Source of the DNA: Pseudomonadota bacterium
GTDB taxonomy: Bacteria > Pseudomonadota > Gammaproteobacteria > Burkholderiales > JAJZQI01
NCBI GenBank assembly: GCA_021851875.1
Contig: JAJZQI010000018.1
Coordinates: forward strand, 1 to 40,300
Direction: 5' to 3'
DNA length: 40,300 nt
The notes beneath the pieces are model-generated. The model had not been told where the DNA came from and searched no databases. It saw only the letters and a list, made by a program, of their open reading frames with translations. The first letter of the stretch is position 1; each line of letters starts with the position of its first letter. This document shows positions 28,978-35,762 of the stretch, piece after piece. A program made the translations under genes and the position numbers.

Positions 28978-29013
28978 CGGCTTGGGCCGATTTCAGCAAG
29001 TGCGCCCAAGCCG
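28978..29013 (-). terminator. Inverted repeat after the aldehyde dehydrogenase gene
   Basis: Perfect 10-bp arms CGGCTTGGGC (28978-28987) and GCCCAAGCCG (29004-29013) lie between the end of the guanidine-locus operon and exbB. It probably ends that transcript, though the T tract is poor. Confidence 0.55.
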
Positions 29014-29023
29014 CACTTCCCCG

Positions 29024-30523
29024 TCACATGGTCGGCATCACCAGACTGCCGCCGCTCAACCCCGGCTCGGACGGCCAGCGGCTGGTGACCGCCTTGGTGC
29101 GGGTATAGAAATACACCCCTTCCATACCGTGCATGTGCAAATCGCCGAACAGCGAGGCCTTCCAGCCGCCGAAGGAGAAGAATGCCATGGGCACGGGAAT
29201 GGACGCATTGATGCCGACCATGCCGACCTCGATTTCGTTCTCGAAACGACGGGCGGCAGCGCCGGAGCGGGTGAAAATGGCCGTGCCGTTGCCGTAGGGG
29301 TTGCGGTTGATCATGGCCATGGCTTCATCCAGCGTATCCACGCGCAGGACGATCAGCACGGGGCCGAAAATTTCCTCGCGGTAGATATCCATTTCGGTGG
29401 TGACCTGATCGAACAGAGTCGGGCCGACATAGTAGCCGCCCTCGTGACCGGCCACTTTCATGCGACGGCCGTCGATCACCAGCCTGGCGCCCTGCGCCAC
29501 GCCGCTGTCGATCAAGGCAACAATGCGATCACGGTGCGGCGCGGAAATCACCGGCCCCATGTCGCTTTCCCTGGCCGAGCCGGCGCCCACTTTGATGGCC
29601 TTGGCCTTGTCGGCCAGCCTGGCCACCAGCGTATCGGCCACCTCGCCCACCGCCACGACGGTGGAAATGGCCATGCAGCGCTCGCCGGCCGAACCGTAAG
29701 CCGCGCCGATCAGGGCATCGACGGTGAAATCGACATCCGCATCCGGCAGCACCACTGCGTGATTCTTGGCGCCGCCCAGCGCCTGCACGCGCTTGCCGTT
29801 GGCGGCGGCGGTCTGATAGATGTATTTCGCCACCGGGGTGGAACCAACGAAGGAGATCGCGCCCACATCCGGATGATTCAGCAGCATATCGACAGCTTCC
29901 TTGTCGCCCGGCACCACATTCAACACGCCGTCCGGCAAACCCGCTTGCTTGAACAGTTCGGCCATGCGCAGGCTGCACGACGGCACTTTTTCCGACGGCT
30001 TGAGGACGAAGGTGTTGCCGCAGGCAATGGCCACCGGGAACATCCACAGCGGCACCATGACGGGGAAGTTGAACGGCGTGACGCCGGCGCACACGCCCAC
30101 CGGCTGCAGCAGGGAATGGCAGTCCACCCCGCGCCCCACGTCCTCGGCATGCTCGCCCTTGAGCAGATGCGGCACGCCGGAGGCGAATTCGATCACTTCG
30201 ATGCCGCGCTGCACGGAGCCAAGCGCATCGGCGAAAGTTTTGCCGTGTTCTTCACTGGCCAGCTGGGCCAGCTCGTGGCGATGCTGTTCCATCAGCTCGC
30301 GAAAGCGGGTGAGAATACGCGAGCGACGCAGCGGCGTAGTCGCCTTCCAGCCTGGCAAAGCCGCCTTGGCGGCGGCCACGGCGCGGTCCACATCGCCAGC
30401 CGAAGCCAGCTGCACCTGGCGGATCACCGCACCGCTGGAAGGATCATATACATCGCCCATGCGCCCGCTGGTGGCCGCATCCGTCTGGCCATTCACCCAC
30501 AAGGGCACTGTCTGCTTGCTCAT
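29024..30523 (-). CDS. mmsA: MmsA-type (methyl)malonate-semialdehyde dehydrogenase
   Basis: The product is 499 aa, an NAD-dependent aldehyde dehydrogenase of the CoA-acylating MmsA/IolA group. The catalytic Cys is in GSAGERCMAIS; VGVCAGVTPFNFPVMVPLWM and QALGGAKNHAVVLPDADVD are characteristic, and the C-terminal SFGGWKASLFGD is conserved. Classic substrates are malonate and methylmalonate semialdehyde. No valine, inositol or beta-alanine genes accompany it. It is last in a run behind a guanidine-I riboswitch, 44 bp after a creatininase gene, so here it may oxidise a small aldehyde from substituted-guanidine breakdown. That substrate is inference. Confidence 0.88.
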   Translation of the reverse strand: MSKQTVPLWVNGQTDAATSGRMGDVYDPSSGAVIRQVQLASAGDVDRAVAAAKAALPGWKATTPLRRSRILTRFRELMEQHRHELAQLASEEHGKTFADALGSVQRGIEVIEFASGVPHLLKGEHAEDVGRGVDCHSLLQPVGVCAGVTPFNFPVMVPLWMFPVAIACGNTFVLKPSEKVPSCSLRMAELFKQAGLPDGVLNVVPGDKEAVDMLLNHPDVGAISFVGSTPVAKYIYQTAAANGKRVQALGGAKNHAVVLPDADVDFTVDALIGAAYGSAGERCMAISTVVAVGEVADTLVARLADKAKAIKVGAGSARESDMGPVISAPHRDRIVALIDSGVAQGARLVIDGRRMKVAGHEGGYYVGPTLFDQVTTEMDIYREEIFGPVLIVLRVDTLDEAMAMINRNPYGNGTAIFTRSGAAARRFENEIEVGMVGINASIPVPMAFFSFGGWKASLFGDLHMHGMEGVYFYTRTKAVTSRWPSEPGLSGGSLVMPTM

Positions 30524-30567
30524 TTACTGCACTCCTGAAATTTGTTGCCTAAAACGATTACATCAAC

Positions 30568-31341
30568 TTACAAACCGAATTCCCGCCGGATGGCGGCGGC
30601 CATGTCGTCCGCCACCTGCTCGGCCATGGCCTTGCCTTTGGCCGCGTCGGCGCCCAGCGCCGAGGAAAGCACGCCGGATGGCGGCACCCATTCGGTACGG
30701 GAGGGGTACATGTCATAGGGCGGAAAATCGGCGCTCGGCTCGCGCGGAATCAGATCGAGGCGCACCAGCGACGGGTGGTAGTGCAACATCAGCGAGGTTT
30801 CCATCACCGCCGCATGCTCCAGCGCGAAACCCGGAAAGCCGTCCGGGAATACCGTCGCCAAAGTGGCTTCGGTGAGAAAATCCCAGTACTCGGTACGCAT
30901 CACACGCAAGGGCGAGCCGCTGCCGATATCACGCAGGGCCAAATCGATGCCTTCGGTCACAAACCACTGGTTTTCGTAGTGGCCGACCACCACAACCAGC
31001 TTGTCCACCCCGTGGCGGGCAAACTCGCGCACGGTATCGCGCACCGCGCTGATGATGCTTTGCGCGTCCAGGCTGGTGGTGCCGCAAAAATGCTGGCCGC
31101 CGCCGCACTTGGGCTGCGATTTGTAGCCGTAAGCCAGCGCCGGGGCGACAATGCCGTTGATCCGGCTGGCCACGCTTTCGCTCACCGAGGTGGACAGCAG
31201 GGTGTCGGTGCCCAAGGGCAAATGCGGACCATGCTGCTCCAGCGCGCCGACAGGCAAAAACACCGGCGGCTTTTCCTGTTTGATGCGCTCGGCGTAAGCC
31301 AGCCAGCTCATGCGATCCATACGCACTTCAATATCACTCAT
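30568..31341 (-). CDS. Creatininase (creatinine amidohydrolase) or close relative
   Basis: The product is 257 aa from ATG 31339-31341, preceded by AAGGA; the frame to 31413 overlaps the upstream gene. Creatininase opens the cyclic guanidine creatinine to creatine. Metal-ligand residues are present at equivalent positions: E35, H37 and D46 in GALEQHGPHLPLGTD, and H121 and E123 in GHYEN. YGYKSQPKCGGGQHF, GTTSLD, EGIDLALR, EYWDF, ETSLML and FPPYDMYP align closely with Pseudomonas creatininase, much more than with generic family members. One substrate-pocket Trp (W174 in Pseudomonas numbering) is Phe172 here, so the substrate may differ. No creatinase gene is nearby. It is the fifth gene of the guanidine-riboswitch run. 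Confidence 0.8.
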   Translation of the reverse strand: MSDIEVRMDRMSWLAYAERIKQEKPPVFLPVGALEQHGPHLPLGTDTLLSTSVSESVASRINGIVAPALAYGYKSQPKCGGGQHFCGTTSLDAQSIISAVRDTVREFARHGVDKLVVVVGHYENQWFVTEGIDLALRDIGSGSPLRVMRTEYWDFLTEATLATVFPDGFPGFALEHAAVMETSLMLHYHPSLVRLDLIPREPSADFPPYDMYPSRTEWVPPSGVLSSALGADAAKGKAMAEQVADDMAAAIRREFGL

Positions 31342-31351
31342 GTTTTTTCCT

Positions 31352-32125
31352 TTATGGCATAACCGAACCGCCGTTCGGCCCCAGCGTCTGGCCGTAGTAA
31401 AAACGGCTGGCATCCGAGGCGAGAAACAATGCGGTCAGGCCGATTTCGGCCGGGTCGGCAAAGCGGTCGGCGGGAATGTCTTTTTCCTTGGCGATCCACT
31501 CCGGGCTCATGGCTTCGGTGGACAGCATGGCTGTTTCCACCGGCCCCGGGGCGATGGCATTGACGCGGATGGCCGGGGCGAACTCTTTTGCCAGCGAACG
31601 GGTCAGCCCCATCACGCCGGCCTTGGCCGCGCAATAGGGGGCATACAGCTCGCGCCCGAGGTAACCCAGATCCGAAGCAATATTGATGATGCTGCCCGAC
31701 TGGCGCGCCACCATGCCGGGCAACACAGCATGGCAGCAGAGAAACACGGCGCGCAGATCGACACCCAGTACCCGATCCCAGTCGGATTCCGTCAATGCCA
31801 GAAAGGGCTTTTCCAGAATCACCCCGGCGTTGTTGACCTGGATATCAATGGGGCCCAGCGTTTTCTCCACCACCGCCACCATGCCGCGCACGTCGGCGGA
31901 ACGGGTGACGTCGGCGGCAAACAAGGCCGCCTTGCCGTCGGCCGCCGCAATCTCATTGACCAGCTCCATCGCCGCCTCGGCCTGGTGCGGCAAATGATTG
32001 ATCGCAACGCGGGCGCCTGCATGGGCCAGAGTCAGGGCAATGGCGCGGCCGATACCGCTGGTGGCGCCGGTAACCAGCGCCGTACGGCCGGCGAGTGAAA
32101 AGGGACTGCTGTTTTTGCGCAACAT
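31352..32125 (-). CDS. Short-chain dehydrogenase/reductase
   Basis: The product is 257 aa of classical SDR type: cofactor motif TGATSGIG, NNAG, and catalytic YCAAK with an upstream Ser in INIASDLGY. The C-terminus ends QTLGPNGGSVMP. Its substrate cannot be read from sequence. In the locus it probably oxidises an alcohol or hemiaminal intermediate. It ends 10 bp before the creatininase gene. Confidence 0.85.
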   Translation of the reverse strand: MLRKNSSPFSLAGRTALVTGATSGIGRAIALTLAHAGARVAINHLPHQAEAAMELVNEIAAADGKAALFAADVTRSADVRGMVAVVEKTLGPIDIQVNNAGVILEKPFLALTESDWDRVLGVDLRAVFLCCHAVLPGMVARQSGSIINIASDLGYLGRELYAPYCAAKAGVMGLTRSLAKEFAPAIRVNAIAPGPVETAMLSTEAMSPEWIAKEKDIPADRFADPAEIGLTALFLASDASRFYYGQTLGPNGGSVMP

Positions 32126-32144
32126 AAAAAATTTCCCCGACGAT

Positions 32145-32948
32145 TCAGCTCATGACCTCGCCCAGTGCCGCGACCACCGACTCACCGGTAATGGCACGGG
32201 CATCGTCCGAGGCCAAAAACAGATACAAGCCGGCAATGTCGGCCGGTTCCAGCAGGCGCGGCATGGCCTGCGCAGCGACAATGTGCTGCAGCTCCTCTTC
32301 CACACTGCGGCCGTGCGTTTCCGCCATCGCCAGGGCCGAACGCAGCGCCGCTTCGGTCTTCACCCAGCCGGGACAGACGGCATTGACGCGAATGCCGCGC
32401 GGCCCCAATTCCCACGCCAGCGAACGGGTGAGACCGATGATGGCGTGCTTGCTGGCGACATAGGCGGAAAAGTGCGGCACCCCCATCTTGCCCCAGATGG
32501 AGGCCTGGTTGATGACAGCCGAGCCGGCGGCCATCGCGGGCAGCAAGGCCCGGGTAAGACGGAATATGGTGCTGACGTTGTTGTCCACCAGCCGGCTCCA
32601 GCTGGCATCCACATCAACGGGGGGAATGCGCGGCGGCGCGTCGATGGGAGTGGGATACTCGATACCGGCATTGTTGACCAGCACCCGCAGCTCGCCGCCG
32701 TCCCGTACCTCGGCGGCAAACTGTGCCACGGCGGCGGCATCGCCCAGGTCGACGGCGTGGGTTGCCACTGTCGCCCTGGCGGACAATTTTTCCGCCGCTG
32801 CGGCAAGCGCCGCGTCATCCCGATCCAGCAGAATCAGGCTGGCGCCTTCGGCGGCAAAGGCCTCGGCAATACCCAGACCAATGCCGCGGGCCGCACCGGT
32901 GATCAGTGCCCGCTGCCCGGCGAGACCGTAGCGATTCTTGCGTGCCAT
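32145..32948 (-). CDS. Short-chain dehydrogenase/reductase, probably NAD-dependent
   Basis: The product is 267 aa: TGAARGIG, Asp at the end of beta-2 (LILLDRDD) favouring NAD over NADP, NNAG and YVASK. It shares little beyond family motifs with the adjacent SDR, so the two are not a recent duplication. Its ATG lies one base after the stop of the desaturase-like gene, so translation is probably coupled, which suggests it acts on that enzyme's hydroxylated product. Confidence 0.85.
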   Translation of the reverse strand: MARKNRYGLAGQRALITGAARGIGLGIAEAFAAEGASLILLDRDDAALAAAAEKLSARATVATHAVDLGDAAAVAQFAAEVRDGGELRVLVNNAGIEYPTPIDAPPRIPPVDVDASWSRLVDNNVSTIFRLTRALLPAMAAGSAVINQASIWGKMGVPHFSAYVASKHAIIGLTRSLAWELGPRGIRVNAVCPGWVKTEAALRSALAMAETHGRSVEEELQHIVAAQAMPRLLEPADIAGLYLFLASDDARAITGESVVAALGEVMS

Positions 32949-32949
32949 G

Positions 32950-33966
32950 TCACACCGCCGTCAGGAAGGAAACGCCCACCGCGCCCTTGAAACCGGCCGC
33001 CTTGTCCGGTCCGCTGCCTTCCACTCGGCCGTAGTCGTCGGCCAGGATGCGGCTGACGCGGTAATGATGAAAATTGACCAGCAGCGTGCGCATGGGAATG
33101 GTCTGCACGTGCTCGGGCGGAAACAGATCGGCATGCAACTTGGGCAGCTGATACCAGGGCGCGGCCGGCTTCTCGTGATGGGCATTGTGATAGGAGAAAT
33201 TCAGCAGCAGCAGATTGAGCAGCGGATGCGCCAGCGACACCACATTGCTGTAGGTGTTGCTCTGCTCGTAATCGCGGTCGCGCACCTTGTCATCGGGGAT
33301 GGCGCCGCCTTCCAGAATGGCGAAGGCGTCGTAGGTGTGCTGGTACGCATCGGTAAAACGCAGCACGGTCAGCATGATCATGTAGCTCACGCCGTACAGC
33401 AGCAGCGCCAGTTTGGACACCCAGGCCAGCAGCGCAAAAGCAGCGATACGCACGGCCAGGATGACCAGCAGGCGGCCGCGCTCCTTGTGACGTTCGGCCT
33501 TGATGAACGGCAGCACCATCACGTAGGTGTGCATGATCAGTTCAACCGCCGGCACATAGGCCCATTCCAGCAGCAGCACCAGCTTGCGGAACCAGGCGGG
33601 GGAGGCCTTGAGGAAGGCTTTGAAATCGAAGGTGATCACGTCCGCGCGGTCGACGTGATGACGCATGTGTTTGCGGCGCAGGTGCTGGAAATCGGCATAG
33701 CAGGCACCGGTGATCCAGGTGGTGAGCACACCCCAGCGTTCATTGAGCTCGCGGGTCTTGAATATGCTCTGGTGAGCGAATTCGTGAAACAGATAGGCGC
33801 TGATGACGAGCGTATGCGCCACCAGCGGCACCCCCAGCAATACCGCCACCCAGGGCGAAGGCGCGCACAGCAGGGCGATACCGAGCGGGTAGCCGATCAG
33901 CACATACGCCAGCACCAGCACGTTGGGCGTCACGCCGTCGGGATAACGAAAATAGTTTGCCAGCAT
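32950..33966 (-). CDS. Membrane fatty-acid-desaturase-superfamily di-iron oxygenase
   Basis: The product is 338 aa from ATG 33964-33966; a longer frame starting with TTG at 34008 begins inside a hairpin and is unlikely. Three His boxes are seen: HEFAHQ, HLRRKHMRHH and HNAHHE, which hold a di-iron centre in membrane desaturases and hydroxylases. Hydrophobic spans surround them (LVLAYVLIGYPLGIALL and later segments). Such enzymes hydroxylate or desaturate unactivated C-H bonds and need an electron donor, which is not encoded here. With a guanidine riboswitch and a creatininase, a lipid substrate seems less likely than an N-alkyl or alpha-carbon of a guanidino compound; that is inference. Confidence 0.8.
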   Translation of the reverse strand: MLANYFRYPDGVTPNVLVLAYVLIGYPLGIALLCAPSPWVAVLLGVPLVAHTLVISAYLFHEFAHQSIFKTRELNERWGVLTTWITGACYADFQHLRRKHMRHHVDRADVITFDFKAFLKASPAWFRKLVLLLEWAYVPAVELIMHTYVMVLPFIKAERHKERGRLLVILAVRIAAFALLAWVSKLALLLYGVSYMIMLTVLRFTDAYQHTYDAFAILEGGAIPDDKVRDRDYEQSNTYSNVVSLAHPLLNLLLLNFSYHNAHHEKPAAPWYQLPKLHADLFPPEHVQTIPMRTLLVNFHHYRVSRILADDYGRVEGSGPDKAAGFKGAVGVSFLTAV

Positions 33967-33996
33967 GGTTTTCAGCCTTTTCAAAACATCCGGCCA

Positions 33997-34016
33997 GGCG
34001 GGTGCCAAGACCCGCC
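33997..34016 (-). terminator. Hairpin between the binding-protein gene and the desaturase gene
   Basis: GGCGGGT (33997-34003) and ACCCGCC (34010-34016) form a 7-bp stem in the 72-bp gap. Hairpins after a binding-protein gene often act as partial terminators or RNA stabilisers that raise its expression over downstream genes. There is no T tract. Confidence 0.5.
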
Positions 34017-34038
34017 CAGACCGGGCATGTTCACGCCA

Positions 34039-35043
34039 TTACTTGGCGGTCATTGCCTTGACGAACTGGCCGTCGAAGGTTTCTTCGGTGGCTGGAATGC
34101 GCTTGATCTGGCCCTTGGCCTTGAGGATCTCGCCGATCAGGCTGCCGCTGGTGTAGAAGGAGGTGGTGTCCTTGCTTTTGGCAAACACGGTGGGCATTTC
34201 CTGCAGGGTCAGGTTATGCACGCCGGCCATCTGGGCTTTGACATCGTCCGCACTCACGCCCAGCACCTTGCCGATGATCTTGTTGGCGGCTTCCGGGTTT
34301 TTCTTCATGTATTCCAGACCATCCAGATAAGACTGGATCGCAGCCTTTACGGCATCCGGATGCGCCTTGATGTATTTGGGCGGGAACACCAGCACGTCGG
34401 TGATCAGACCCGGCGCCTGCTTGGAGGAATACACCACGTGGTATTTGCCCTTGCCCTGCGACAGAATCTGGGAAACATTCGGCTCGTAGGTCACACCGAT
34501 TTTGACGCTGCCTGACACCATGGCCGCCGGAATCGCCTCGGGCGTCATGTTGACCGGCTGGATGGCCTTATCGGTCAAACCGTGGCTCTTCAGCGCGTAG
34601 GACAGCAAAAAGTCGGAGGGAGACAGCTGATTGAAGGCGATTTTCTTACCGGCAAACTCTTTCACATCCTTGATGTCGCTGGTGGCCACGATGGCATCGC
34701 CGCCGGCGGAGTAGTCGATCGGCATCACCACCTGCTGCGCATCGCCCTGGGCGACTGCGCCGATCACCTGATCGTAGGTCAGCATGCCGCCCTCAACCGC
34801 GCCGCCGGCAATGGCAGGCGGAATCAGCGCAGGGTCGTTGAACATCTGCAGCTTGACGTCCAGGCCATGCTTTTTGAACATGCCCATGGCGTCGGCGACA
34901 TAGAAGGGACCATAGCCGATCCACACACAGGTACCGATTTTCATCGGCGTGGCGGCGGCATGAACGGGAGCAGACAATACGGATGCCGCCAGTGCGGCAG
35001 TGACGGTCAGGGTACGAACGGACTTGCGGACAATAGATCGCAT
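34039..35043 (-). CDS. NitT/TauT-type (NMT1-like) ABC substrate-binding protein
   Basis: The product is 334 aa from ATG 35041-35043, with GAGGAGA seven bases upstream; the frame extends to 35193 but that segment is riboswitch RNA. A Sec signal peptide (residues 1-29, ending PVHA) precedes a periplasmic NMT1/SsuA-like domain: MKIGTCVWIGYGPFYVADAM, GLDVKLQMFND, DIKDVKEFAGKKIAFN and VFPPKYIKAHPDAVKAAI. Related proteins downstream of guanidine-I riboswitches belong to nitrate/taurine-type ABC systems. No permease or ATPase gene is in the window, so it must share them or they are encoded elsewhere. It is first behind the riboswitch. Confidence 0.87.
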   Translation of the reverse strand: MRSIVRKSVRTLTVTAALAASVLSAPVHAAATPMKIGTCVWIGYGPFYVADAMGMFKKHGLDVKLQMFNDPALIPPAIAGGAVEGGMLTYDQVIGAVAQGDAQQVVMPIDYSAGGDAIVATSDIKDVKEFAGKKIAFNQLSPSDFLLSYALKSHGLTDKAIQPVNMTPEAIPAAMVSGSVKIGVTYEPNVSQILSQGKGKYHVVYSSKQAPGLITDVLVFPPKYIKAHPDAVKAAIQSYLDGLEYMKKNPEAANKIIGKVLGVSADDVKAQMAGVHNLTLQEMPTVFAKSKDTTSFYTSGSLIGEILKAKGQIKRIPATEETFDGQFVKAMTAK

Positions 35044-35090
35044 AACAAACTCTCCTCGGTAGGAAATGACAATAGCGGGGAGACGGTTTC

Positions 35091-35190
35091 GTTCTCCCGG
35101 GCTTTTATCCCTCCGTGGAGCTCCAGCCAACTGGAGCCGGCTGCTCTCGGACCAGACATCCTTGCGGACCGGAACCCTAGTAGCCATTGT
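35091..35190 (-). promoter_or_regulatory. Guanidine-I (ykkC) riboswitch
   Basis: On the minus strand the leader contains, in order, CTAGGGTTCCGG, CTGGTCCGAGAG, a variable hairpin (GGCTCCAGTTGGCTGGAGC), and ACGGAGGGATAAAAGCCC followed by GGGAGA. These are the conserved blocks of the ykkC subtype-1 aptamer, which senses free guanidine. A segment TCTCCC (35077-35083) can pair with the aptamer's GGGAGA or with the ribosome-binding site GGAGA (35051-35057), suggesting translational control of the binding-protein gene; which state is on cannot be told by eye. The distal ATG is 48 nt after the aptamer. Confidence 0.92.
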
Positions 35191-35260
35191 CAAATGCGAG
35201 TCAAGCGCGAAAGTCTTGCGCCGAAATCAGGCAAAACCGCTCACCCCTCAGAACACAATA

Positions 35261-35276
35261 GCAACACGCGTGCCAA
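35261..35276 (-). promoter_or_regulatory. Sigma-54 promoter for the guanidine locus
   Basis: On the minus strand TTGGCACGCGTGTTGC matches the -24/-12 consensus (TGGCACG, four bases, TTGC) exactly, followed by T. The predicted start is near 35250, about 60 nt ahead of the riboswitch. Sigma-54 control with an enhancer protein such as NtrC would make the operon respond to nitrogen limitation. Confidence 0.85.
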
Positions 35277-35351
35277 CACCACAAAATACAATCAATACAC
35301 TGATTTATAATAAGTATTTATAAATGCCCGGAAACGCCCGACAGCCCCAAA

Positions 35352-35368
35352 TGCCTGATCAGGGTGCA
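35352..35368 (-). promoter_or_regulatory. Candidate NtrC-type enhancer site upstream of the guanidine locus
   Basis: On the minus strand TGCACCCTGATCAGGCA resembles the NtrC dyad (TGCACCA, three bases, TGGTGCA) with one strong and one weak half-site. It lies about 80 bp upstream of the -24 element, a suitable distance for an enhancer. A further GGTGC half-site is near 35383. Confidence 0.4.
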
Positions 35369-35525
35369 ACCAACAAATGAACGGCACCATCTTTGTTCAC
35401 ACTTTGTTCATACCCTGCCTCATCCAGCCGGCCAGGCTGGCAATTTTCTTGACTTTTATCTACAGCCGGAAATGCTTCACCCCTGCCGGGACAATTTTCC
35501 CTTACTGCAGACCGACTTGCCTCAC

Positions 35526-35725
35526 TCATCCACAATATCTGTGGATAACTCTGTGGGTAATCTGTCCATACTTGCAAAAAATGCTTGTCCGGCAAGCTTC
35601 TTAGCTAAACCGCAAAAAAATGAGTCAATATATAACCAGTTGATTTTTATGTATTTTAATTTTTTCATGCCATTCAACCCAAAAGCATGCTACGAGATAG
35701 CTGCAACTTTTCCTTCTGTGGATGA
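35526..35725. other. DnaA-box cluster beside an AT-rich tract
   Basis: A perfect DnaA box (TGTGGATAA, 35540-35548, complement of TTATCCACA) is flanked by one-mismatch boxes at 35526-35534 (TCATCCACA), 35552-35560 (TGTGGGTAA) and 35717-35725 (TGTGGATGA). The stretch between 35570 and 35690 is AT-rich. No gene was recognised between the sigma-54 promoter and xseA. It could regulate xseA or titrate DnaA; no dnaA gene is present. Confidence 0.5.
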
Positions 35726-35762
35726 ACGTTTTTGCGTAAGTACTTGATGCTACAATGGCGTG

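Noticed and set aside
28466-30538. 690-codon + strand frame over mmsA
   Set aside because: Antisense to a dehydrogenase with catalytic motifs; His- and Gln-rich shadow without domain.
32938-34515. 525-codon + strand frame over the desaturase and binding-protein genes
   Set aside because: Antisense to two genes with clear motifs.
35044-35193. N-terminal extension of the binding-protein frame by 50 residues
   Set aside because: It translates the guanidine-I riboswitch; the ATG at 35041-35043 has a good ribosome-binding site and begins a signal peptide.
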